28,142 bases of DNA. Source: a bacterium. GTDB taxonomy: Bacteria > Pseudomonadota > Alphaproteobacteria > Rhizobiales > Xanthobacteraceae. A model generated the notes under the pieces. It was not told the DNA's origin. It made no database searches and worked only from the letters and a program-made list of their open reading frames with translations. The translations under genes were made by a program, and so were the position numbers. Shown here piece after piece: positions 15,818-22,876 of this stretch. Position 1 is the stretch's first letter. Every line of letters begins with the position of its first letter. The stretch is taken from the NCBI GenBank assembly GCA_029946075.1, contig JAQSDT010000589.1, positions 1-28,142 of the forward strand, written 5' to 3'.

Positions 15818-17940
15818 GTGGTCAGTTCCATCGCCGCAATGATCCGGTCGCGGGTGATCGGCAGGTCGCGCACCCGCACGCCGAGCATATCGAACAACGC
15901 ATTGGCGATGGCCGCCGTCACCGGGCCGTGCGCCGCTTCGCCGGCGCCGACCGGATCGATCTCCGGACGCTGGATCAGTTCGACCTCGACGTCAGGCACC
16001 TCGCTGAAACGCAGGATCGGATATGTCGTCCAGTCGGTGCTGGTGATGCGCTCCCGGTCGAAGCGGACGCGTTCTTTCAGCGCCCAACTGACGGCTTGAA
16101 TCGCCCCGCCTTCGATCTGGTTGATAACGCCGTCCGGATTGATCGCTTCCCCGACATCGACGGCCAGCGTCAGTTTGCGAACGCTGACCTCTTCCTCACC
16201 CGCGATCTCCGCAATCGCGGCGCAATAGGCGCCGGTGTTCTTGTAGCGGCCGAACCCGATGCCGTAACCGATGCCCGGTTGCCGCTCGGGCTTCCACTTC
16301 GCGCGCCGCGCCGCGGCCCGGATGACGTCCCTGGCCCGTTCATCCCGCAAGTAGCGCAGCCGGAACGCGACCTGATCCTCGCCGCGCCCGGCGGCGATCT
16401 CGTCGAGAATCGATTCGATCGCGAACACATTGCCCTGCCCACCGAGGGTCCGCAGCGCTGAGGTGCGGAGCGGCATGGTCTTCAGCCTGTGGCTTTCGAT
16501 CTTCCAGGACGGAAAATCATAGAGCGGGATCGAGTTGCGATCCCCGCCACCGCCATTGGCCTGTGGCGGGTTGGTCGAGATCATGCGCGGAAACGGGTCG
16601 GTCAGTTCGTATCCTGCGAGCAGGGCGGGCAGGGCCCCGCGCCCCGGCCGCGCCACATGACCGTTGCCCCAGATCGCATGCCGCCAGCCGACGATGTCGC
16701 CCTGCGCATCGAGATCGGCTTCGATCTCGATGGCCATCGCGGCGCCGAAAGGGCCATCCGCCATTTCGCCCTGGCGCGACCATTGGACCCGGACCGGCCG
16801 GCCATCACACGCCCTGGCGAGCAGCGCCGCATCGAGCGCAACATCGTCGGTGCCATTGTGTCCGTAGCAGCCTGCGCCTTCCATATGTTCGACCGTGATA
16901 TTCTCGGCCGGCAGCTTCAGCACCAGCGCCATGTCGGTGCGAAGCAGGTAAACTCCCTGGCTGTGAGTCCAGACATGCAGGCGGTCGCCATTCCACTGTG
17001 CCATCGCGCAGGACGGGGCGATTGAGGCGTGCGCGATGTAGGGCCGGGTAAACTGCCGACGGATCGTCCGCGCCACGGCCGCCGGCGATGCTGTTACCCT
17101 GCTGTCGATGACCGTCGATTCCACGGGCTCGTTCTTCAGAAATGAAGCCAGATCGTTTTCGTCTGGCAGCGGCTCGCCGCCGGACCAGGTTGCGGCTTTG
17201 CGGAGCGTATGGAGCGCGGCTTCGGCGCCGTGTTCAGTTTCGCAGACGACGCCCGCAAAACTGCCGTCGCGCACTACGGCGATCAGACCGGGGATCGAGC
17301 GGGCCTTGTCCTCATCCAACCCCGTCAGCTTCGCCTGCGCGCGGTCCGGACGCAGCACGCGCCCGTGCAGCATGCCGGGCAAGATCTGGTCGTGAATGAA
17401 GCGCGGCTCTGCAAACACCTTGTCAGGAATGTCGATCCGTTGCGTCGAGGTTCCCGCAAGCGCGCGACGATTGGCCGTCTTGGGGATTGCGCCCGGCGTC
17501 GCATCGCGATCGAGCGAGACCTCGTCGGCAAGCTCCCAGTAACTGGTCCTGACGTTTCCAGGTCCTGAAATGGTGCCGTCCGCGATATCGAGCGCATCGA
17601 TATCGACGCCGAGGCGTTCCGCCGCCAGCTGCAGAAAGATCTGCCGGACTTCGGCGCAGGCGTGGCGCAGGGCGCGGCCTGATTGCTGGACCGAGAGGCT
17701 GCCCGAGGTGACGCCTTCATTGGGGCTTGAGGCCGTCGAGGCGCGAACCATCTCCACGCGCGACAGGTCGACGTCGAGTTCGTCAGCCGCGATCTGGGCA
17801 AGCGCCGTCACGATACCTTGTCCGAGTTCGACCTTGCCCGGGGAAATCGTCAACTGTCCGCTGCTCGAAAACTTCAGCCACGACGACAGCTTTGGATTCG
17901 CCGCGAGGTTCACCGGTAAGGTAGGGGAGGGCTGGTTCAT
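15814..17940 (-). CDS. Molybdenum hydroxylase large (molybdopterin) subunit, isoquinoline 1-oxidoreductase/nicotinate dehydrogenase-like
   Basis: A 708-residue molybdopterin subunit. Family marks: GKVELGQGIVTALAQIAADELDV (about residues 35-57), the GGQGNVFAIE cofactor loop, and the active-site glutamate E668 in VGAGEAAHGPVTAAI. The pattern resembles the IorB/NdhB type, which pairs with one 2Fe-2S subunit and passes electrons to a cytochrome rather than FAD. No FAD subunit gene is nearby, which agrees. There is no obvious export signal. The start overlaps the stop of the 2Fe-2S subunit gene (ATGA). Known relatives hydroxylate isoquinoline, nicotinate or aldehydes; the substrate here is undetermined. 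Confidence 0.92.
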   Translation of the reverse strand: MNQPSPTLPVNLAANPKLSSWLKFSSSGQLTISPGKVELGQGIVTALAQIAADELDVDLSRVEMVRASTASSPNEGVTSGSLSVQQSGRALRHACAEVRQIFLQLAAERLGVDIDALDIADGTISGPGNVRTSYWELADEVSLDRDATPGAIPKTANRRALAGTSTQRIDIPDKVFAEPRFIHDQILPGMLHGRVLRPDRAQAKLTGLDEDKARSIPGLIAVVRDGSFAGVVCETEHGAEAALHTLRKAATWSGGEPLPDENDLASFLKNEPVESTVIDSRVTASPAAVARTIRRQFTRPYIAHASIAPSCAMAQWNGDRLHVWTHSQGVYLLRTDMALVLKLPAENITVEHMEGAGCYGHNGTDDVALDAALLARACDGRPVRVQWSRQGEMADGPFGAAMAIEIEADLDAQGDIVGWRHAIWGNGHVARPGRGALPALLAGYELTDPFPRMISTNPPQANGGGGDRNSIPLYDFPSWKIESHRLKTMPLRTSALRTLGGQGNVFAIESILDEIAAGRGEDQVAFRLRYLRDERARDVIRAAARRAKWKPERQPGIGYGIGFGRYKNTGAYCAAIAEIAGEEEVSVRKLTLAVDVGEAINPDGVINQIEGGAIQAVSWALKERVRFDRERITSTDWTTYPILRFSEVPDVEVELIQRPEIDPVGAGEAAHGPVTAAIANALFDMLGVRVRDLPITRDRIIAAMELTT

Positions 17941-18407
17941 CGTGCGGCCATCTCTTCCGCCGCGCGCAAGACGGCGCGTACCATGCGATTATGCGAACCG
18001 CAACGGCACAGATTGCCGTCGAGCGCCTCCTTCACTTCCCGGCTGGTCGGTGACGGATTTCGCTTCAGCAGCGCGGCTGCAGTGACGAGAATGCCGGAGA
18101 CGCAATAGCCGCATTGCAGTGCCTGCTCGGCGATGAAGGCGCGCTGCAGCGGGTGGGGCCGTTCGCTCGTCCCCAGTCCCTCGAGCGTCGTGACGTCCTT
18201 GTCCGCTACCGACCACAATGGCGTGTCGCAAGCGGATACCGCGAGATCGCCAACAATAACATTGCAGGCCCCGCACTCGCCTGCGCCGCAGCCGAAATGT
18301 GCGCCTGTGATACCGAGTTGCGAGCGCAGAATATCCAGCAGTGTCCGGTCGGGATCGGCGTCGACTTCCGTCTCGGCGCCATTGAGGCGAAAGCGAACGC
18401 TTGGCAT
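17937..18407 (-). CDS. 2Fe-2S subunit of the molybdenum hydroxylase
   Basis: A 156-residue electron-transfer subunit with two 2Fe-2S centres. The plant-ferredoxin-type N-terminal domain has C40, C45, C48 and C60 (GCGAGECGAC...C). The helical C-terminal domain has C99, C102, C134 and C136 (QCGYC...NLCRCG). It is the normal length for IorA/CoxS-type subunits. The start chosen is the ATG at 18405-18407 (MPSVRFRL); a TTG three codons upstream is an alternative, and neither has a strong ribosome site. The gene follows the Bug receptor gene by 27 nt and overlaps the large-subunit gene by 4 nt. Confidence 0.94.
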   Translation of the reverse strand: MPSVRFRLNGAETEVDADPDRTLLDILRSQLGITGAHFGCGAGECGACNVIVGDLAVSACDTPLWSVADKDVTTLEGLGTSERPHPLQRAFIAEQALQCGYCVSGILVTAAALLKRNPSPTSREVKEALDGNLCRCGSHNRMVRAVLRAAEEMAAR

Positions 18408-18434
18408 TAAAGGCAAGCCCTTATCTGCCGCTCG

Positions 18435-19409
18435 TCACTGCGGCTTGTCGAATTTCCTGACGACCTCGGCCCATTTCACGATATCGCCGCGCAGGAATTT
18501 ATCGAATTCATCCGGGGTCATCGACATCGGAACCGCACCCTGCTGCGTCCACTGCCTGACGATGTCGGGCCGCTTGACCGCCGCATTCACCGCGGCGTTG
18601 AGCTTCTCGATCACCGGTTTTGGCGTCCCTGCAGGCGCCATCAAGCCGAGCCAGATGGTGGCTTCGTAACCGGGAATGCCCGCCTCGATCACCGTCGGCG
18701 CGCCCGGCAAAACCGTCGAGCGCGTTTTGCCTGTCGTAGCCAGCGCGCGCACCTGTCCTTCCGCGATGTTGGGAGCCATTGCCGGTACCGCATCGATCAT
18801 CATTTGCACCTGGCCGCCGATTACGCCGCTGCGCGCCTCGCCGCTGTTGCGGTAAGGCACGTGCACGACATTGATGCTGGCCATGGCTTTGAACAATTCG
18901 CCGGCCATGTGATAGGGCGTGCCCTGGCCCGAGGAGGCGTAGTTCAGTTTTCCGGGCTGCGATTTGGCGAGCGCGATGAACTCCTGCAGGGTTTTAGCCT
19001 GCACGGACGGATGAATCACGATGACGAGATCGGAATAATTGACCGGGGCGATCGGCGCGAGGTCGCGCATCAGTTCGTATTTGCGCTGCGGAACCAGCGA
19101 CTCATTCGCGGTCTGGGTGTTCGACATCATCAGCAGCGTATAACCGTCGGGAGCCGCGTTGGCGGCTTCCTGCGTCCCGATGACGCCGCCGGCGCCCGTA
19201 CGGTTCTCGACGACAAAGGGCTGGCCGAAATTTTCCTGCAGGATGCTGCCGATCTGGCGGGCGGTGACGTCGGCGGGTCCGCCGGCGCCAAACGGCACGA
19301 TTATCTTCACCGGCCTCGACGGATAGTCCTGTGCGTTCGACGCGGAGCCCAACATCGGCATCGCAAGCATGGCAATCGCCACCGCCAGCGCGGTTCTTGT
19401 GCCTGTCAT
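18435..19409 (-). CDS. Tripartite tricarboxylate (Bug family) periplasmic binding protein, second copy
   Basis: A 324-residue Bug/TctC receptor. The signal peptide (residues 1 to about 30, ending SASNAQ) precedes the signature DYPSRPVKIIVPFGAGGPADVTARQI. GTGAGGVIGTQEAANAAPDGYTLL and HVPYRNSGEARSGVIGGQV follow, as usual in the family. The start at 19407-19409 has GGGGAG four bases upstream. The gene heads the operon with the molybdenum hydroxylase subunits and the ModA-like protein, which suggests that this receptor captures the hydroxylase substrate. No membrane components are encoded nearby. The shared 167-nt upstream region (19410-19576) also serves the divergent operon at 19577; I could not place a convincing promoter in it. 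Confidence 0.93.
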   Translation of the reverse strand: MTGTRTALAVAIAMLAMPMLGSASNAQDYPSRPVKIIVPFGAGGPADVTARQIGSILQENFGQPFVVENRTGAGGVIGTQEAANAAPDGYTLLMMSNTQTANESLVPQRKYELMRDLAPIAPVNYSDLVIVIHPSVQAKTLQEFIALAKSQPGKLNYASSGQGTPYHMAGELFKAMASINVVHVPYRNSGEARSGVIGGQVQMMIDAVPAMAPNIAEGQVRALATTGKTRSTVLPGAPTVIEAGIPGYEATIWLGLMAPAGTPKPVIEKLNAAVNAAVKRPDIVRQWTQQGAVPMSMTPDEFDKFLRGDIVKWAEVVRKFDKPQ

Positions 19410-19576
19410 TTCGCTCCCCGAACTCGTCTTCTGTTTGTTGTTGCCGACTTTAGCTGCAACCCGGTTCGGCTGTCGACGAAAGAGTGGCTGCAAACCATAG
19501 GAATATTAGCTAGTCTTCGGTGTACCGACCCAACAAGAACGAGCCGTTCGCTGGCAACCGGCTGATGGAAACGCCC

Positions 19577-20653
19577 ATGATCAAATCGATGAACAGATCG
19601 ATCTCCAGACGCCGTATGCTGGTCGGAACGAGCGCGCTGCTCGCAGGCGCAGCATTTTCCACACGCGTGCTGGCCGCTGCACCACCGCCGGAACCGGTGA
19701 CGCCGGAACTGGTCGAAGCGGCCAGGAAGGAAGGTCAGGTGATCTATTACACCTCGACCGATTTGCCGGTTGCGGAAAAGCTGGCGAAGGCATTCGAGGC
19801 AAAATATCCCGGTATTGCCGTCCGCGTCGAACGCACCGGCGCAGAGCGCGTGTTCCAGCGCATCGGCCAGGAATATTCGAGCAACATTCGCGCCGTCGAC
19901 GTGGTGAATTCGTCCGACGCTGCGCACTTCATCGTCTGGAAGCGAGACGGCATTCTGGCGCCCTTCGTGCCCGAGGATGTCGCCAAATTCTATCCCGATG
20001 AACACCGGGATCCGGACGGCCAGTTCGCGAGTTTTCGCGTCTGGCTCAGCATCATCGCCTACAACACCAATATGGTGAAAGCGGACGACGCGCCGAAGAG
20101 TTTCGCCGATCTGCTGGATCCCAAATGGAAGGGCAAGATCGTCAAGGCGCATCCCGGCTACAGCGGCACCATCATGACCGCGACCTATCAGATGCAGCGC
20201 GATCTCGGCTGGAGCTTCTTCGAACAACTCGCCAAACAGAACATCATGCAGGTGCAGTCGTCGGCCGATCCGCCGAAGAAGCTCGATCTCGGCGAGCGCG
20301 CGGTGATGGCTGATGGCAACGAGTACAATATCTTTCAAATGAAGGAAGCGGGTCGCCCTGTCGAGCCGGTCTATGCCGCGGAGGGCTCGCCGCTGATCAT
20401 CGGGCCGAACGGTGTCTTCAAGGATTGCCCGCATCCGAAGGCCGCGCGGCTGTTTCAGTCCTTCAGCCTGAGCCGGGAAGCGCAGCAGCTCATCATCGAC
20501 GTCGGCGGTCTTCGCTCGGTGCATTCGCAAACCGTCGAGAAGGCGGGACGAAGGGCACTCAAGGACATCAAGACCATGAAGGACAACGCCGCGGCGGTGG
20601 AGAAGCAGAGCGACGCCATCAAGGCGCGTTACACCAAGATCTTTCGCGTCTGA
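19577..20653 (+). CDS. Orphan ABC transporter binding protein (iron/phosphonate-type fold, Tat signal)
   Basis: A 358-residue exported receptor. The N-terminus has SRRRMLVGTSALLAGAAF, a probable twin-arginine signal, with cleavage near RVLAAA. The mature start VTPELVEAARKEGQVIYYTST and later blocks (YNTNMVKADDAPKSFADLLDPKWKGKIV) are typical of the family that includes ferric-iron receptors. The iron-binding tyrosine pair usual near the C-terminus is not evident, so iron is unlikely. The start is uncertain between ATG 19565 and ATG 19577; the latter is favoured for signal-peptide length. It begins a + operon, 5 nt before the MmgE/PrpD gene, without permease or ATPase genes. Confidence 0.9.
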   Translation: MIKSMNRSISRRRMLVGTSALLAGAAFSTRVLAAAPPPEPVTPELVEAARKEGQVIYYTSTDLPVAEKLAKAFEAKYPGIAVRVERTGAERVFQRIGQEYSSNIRAVDVVNSSDAAHFIVWKRDGILAPFVPEDVAKFYPDEHRDPDGQFASFRVWLSIIAYNTNMVKADDAPKSFADLLDPKWKGKIVKAHPGYSGTIMTATYQMQRDLGWSFFEQLAKQNIMQVQSSADPPKKLDLGERAVMADGNEYNIFQMKEAGRPVEPVYAAEGSPLIIGPNGVFKDCPHPKAARLFQSFSLSREAQQLIIDVGGLRSVHSQTVEKAGRRALKDIKTMKDNAAAVEKQSDAIKARYTKIFRV

Positions 20654-20658
20654 CACGA

Positions 20659-22032
20659 ATGAATCCCGGGTTGCCGCAAATTTCGGTCGCCGAAGCGCTG
20701 GCCGAAAAGATCGTCGCCTTGAAGCCGGGCGTGCTGCCGGCCGCGACTTCGCGCAAATGCGAGGATCTGCTGATCGATGTTGTCGGGCTCTGCATCACTG
20801 CGCGCAGCGAGGATTACGTCAGGAGCGCTCTCGCGGGGAGCGACGATGACGGCCCCTGCACGGCGATCGGTCACCCGCGCACCCTGACCGCCGCCGGCGC
20901 GGCGTTCGTTAACGGCACCGCGGCGCACGGCGAGGATTTCGACGATACGTTCGAGGGTGGTCCGGTGCACGCGGGGGCCGTGGTCGTACCGGCGGTACTT
21001 GCGGCGTGCGAACGGCATAATCCTGATGGCCGCATGGCGTTGATCGGGATCGCCGTCGGCACGGAAGTGCTCTGTCGTCTGAGCCTCGTCGTGCCGAAGG
21101 CAGTGCATAAAGCGGGCTTCCACCCCACGGCGGTCTTCGGCGCGATGGGCGCCGCCGCCGGCGTCAGCGCGGCCCTCGGCCTCAACGCCAGGCAGATTGT
21201 CGATGCGCTGGGCGTCGCCGGCAGCATGGCCGGTGGCATTATCGAGTATCTGGCAGAGGGGGCCTGGACCAAGCGCCTGCATGCCGGATGGGCGGCACAG
21301 TCGGGCATCCGTGCCGCGTTGCTGGCGCGGGGAGGCTTTGTCGGGCCGCGCACGGTGTTCGAGGGGGTACATGGCCTGTTTCACGGCTTCGCCCACACCA
21401 CCAAGGGTGATTACGATGCGTTGACCGGCGATTTCGGTACGCGTTGGGTGACGGATACGCTGGCCTTCAAGCCATATCCCTGCGGAACGATGGCGCAGCC
21501 CTATATCGATTGCGCGCGCCGCCTGGCTGCGCGTGGCATCAAGCCGGAGGATGTTACCTCTATCGTTTGCGAGGTCGCGGAAGGCACGGTGCATCGGTTA
21601 TGGGAGCCGCTGGCCGACAAGCAGCGCCCGCCCAACGGCTATGCCGCGAAATTCGCGGTGCCGTATCTGCTGGCGGCCGGCTTCGTACACGGCGGTGTCG
21701 GGCTCGGCGCATTTACCGAAGGCGCGATCCGCGACGCGCGCGTGCTGGCACTCGCAGCCAAAGTGAAATTCGTGATCGATCCGGACAATCCCTATCCGAG
21801 CAACTATACCGGCCATATCAGCGCGACGCTCGGGGACGGCAGCGTCGTCGAGGAGCGGCAACCTCATCTGCGTGGCGGCGCCCGTGAGCCTCTGACGCGG
21901 CAGGACGTGATCGACAAGTTTCGTCTCAATGTGCAGCACGGCGGCTGGAGCGCATCGCAAGGCGAGATGGCATTGAAACTGTTGGCAGGACTTTATGATA
22001 GCCGCATCGATCTCTCATCATTGCGCGGATAG
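20659..22032 (+). CDS. MmgE/PrpD family protein (2-methylcitrate dehydratase-like)
   Basis: A 457-residue member of the PrpD fold. Recognisable family blocks are LIDVVGLCITARS, AAFVNGTAAHGEDFDDTFEGGPVHAG (residues about 75-105), GFHPTAVFGAMGAAAGVSAALGL, FKPYPCGTMAQPYID and AAKFAVPYLLAAGF. Characterised relatives dehydrate 2-methylcitrate, decarboxylate cis-aconitate or racemise and isomerise related acids; here no other methylcitrate-cycle gene is present, so the reaction is open. The ATG lies 5 nt after the binding-protein stop with a poor ribosome site, implying coupled translation. An upstream-extended reading overlaps the binding protein and is not believed. Confidence 0.92.
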   Translation: MNPGLPQISVAEALAEKIVALKPGVLPAATSRKCEDLLIDVVGLCITARSEDYVRSALAGSDDDGPCTAIGHPRTLTAAGAAFVNGTAAHGEDFDDTFEGGPVHAGAVVVPAVLAACERHNPDGRMALIGIAVGTEVLCRLSLVVPKAVHKAGFHPTAVFGAMGAAAGVSAALGLNARQIVDALGVAGSMAGGIIEYLAEGAWTKRLHAGWAAQSGIRAALLARGGFVGPRTVFEGVHGLFHGFAHTTKGDYDALTGDFGTRWVTDTLAFKPYPCGTMAQPYIDCARRLAARGIKPEDVTSIVCEVAEGTVHRLWEPLADKQRPPNGYAAKFAVPYLLAAGFVHGGVGLGAFTEGAIRDARVLALAAKVKFVIDPDNPYPSNYTGHISATLGDGSVVEERQPHLRGGAREPLTRQDVIDKFRLNVQHGGWSASQGEMALKLLAGLYDSRIDLSSLRG

Positions 22033-22038
22033 CAGCAC

Positions 22039-22791
22039 ATGAGCCAGGAAATAGCCGGCAAGGTCGCGATCGTCACCGGCGCCGGACGCAATATCGGCCG
22101 GGCCATCGCACTGACCCTGGCGGAAGGCGGCGCATCCGTCGTGGTAAATGCCCGCAGCAACCGCGCCGAGGCCGAGGCGGTGGTGCGAGAAATCGAGGAT
22201 GCGGGCGGCAAGGCGCTCGCTCATATTGGCGACGTCGGGGATGCCAGCGCAGTACTGAAAATGGCGGATGCCGTCGTGAATCGATTCGGCCGTATCGATA
22301 TCCTCGTCAACAACGCCGCGCTGCGTCGTGAAAAGTCCTTCGCCGAGATGGACTACGCAGCATGGCGCGAGATTCTCGACGTGACCCTCGACGGCACGTT
22401 TCATTGCGTGAAGGCGTGTCTTGCGGCACTGCGCCAGTCCGGCGCCGGGACCATCGTCAATATCGGCGGTCTCAGCGCCCATACGGGCGCCAAAGATCGC
22501 GCGCATGTCGTCACCGCAAAAGCCGGCATCATCGGCTTCACCCGGGCGCTCGCCCACGATCTGGCCGATGACGGCATCACCGTGAATTGCGTGGTCCCGG
22601 GCCTGATCGGGACGCCGCGGCCGAAAGACAAGCCGGAACCGGCGCATCATCTGACGCATCAGACCATCACCGGCGAGCGCGGGCGTCCCGAGGACGTCGC
22701 GGCAACCGTGCGGTTCCTGTGCGGGCCGGGGGCTCGGTACATTAATGGTCAGGCGATCCACGCCAATGGCGGTGCCTATTTAGGCGTCTGA
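22039..22791 (+). CDS. Short-chain dehydrogenase-fold protein lacking the catalytic Asn, Ser and Tyr
   Basis: A 250-residue SDR. The cofactor site is intact: TGAGRNIG (13-20), D65 in the GDV motif, and NNAA (91-94). The catalytic tetrad is not. By spacing from K161 (TAKAG), the tyrosine position is V157, the serine position is G144 (NIGG) and the usual asparagine is T116. Only the lysine remains. The C-terminal cofactor segment NCVVPGLIGTPR and the ending RYINGQAIHANGGAYLGV are normal. It may still bind NAD(P) but do different chemistry or be structural. It lies 6 nt after the PrpD-family gene in the same operon. Confidence 0.92.
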   Translation: MSQEIAGKVAIVTGAGRNIGRAIALTLAEGGASVVVNARSNRAEAEAVVREIEDAGGKALAHIGDVGDASAVLKMADAVVNRFGRIDILVNNAALRREKSFAEMDYAAWREILDVTLDGTFHCVKACLAALRQSGAGTIVNIGGLSAHTGAKDRAHVVTAKAGIIGFTRALAHDLADDGITVNCVVPGLIGTPRPKDKPEPAHHLTHQTITGERGRPEDVAATVRFLCGPGARYINGQAIHANGGAYLGV

Positions 22792-22856
22792 TGCATGGCA
22801 TTCGTGCTGTTTTCGCCGGGGTATTTGCGGACATGGCCTCTCGGCGGACGCGATAT

Positions 22857-22873
22857 TTGATGTTACTCATCAA
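22857..22873. promoter_or_regulatory. Inverted repeat TTGATG-N5-CATCAA at the start of the molybdoenzyme gene
   Basis: A perfect 6-5-6 inverted repeat ends three bases before the ATG at 22877, where a ribosome site would be expected; none is visible. Its half-sites equal the FNR/Anr half-site TTGAT, but the spacer is seven bases instead of four. It may be an operator or an RNA hairpin at the start. Confidence 0.35.
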
Positions 22874-22876
22874 GCC

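Noticed and set aside
19577..20653. Assignment of the orphan receptor as a ferric-iron binding protein
   Set aside because: The fold family fits, but the tyrosine pair that binds iron is not evident and no iron-transport partners are nearby.
19406..20656. Minus-strand reading frame (416 codons) opposite the orphan ABC receptor
   Set aside because: It is the complement of an intact exported receptor and has no signal or domain of its own.
20425..20658. N-terminal extension of the MmgE/PrpD-family protein
   Set aside because: It overlaps the binding-protein gene in another frame and has low-complexity, Arg-rich sequence. Family similarity begins after the ATG at 20659.
22857..22873. Calling the TTGATG-N5-CATCAA palindrome a true FNR/FixK box
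   Set aside because: The half-sites match, but the spacer between TTGAT and ATCAA is seven bases rather than four, which moves the halves out of register.
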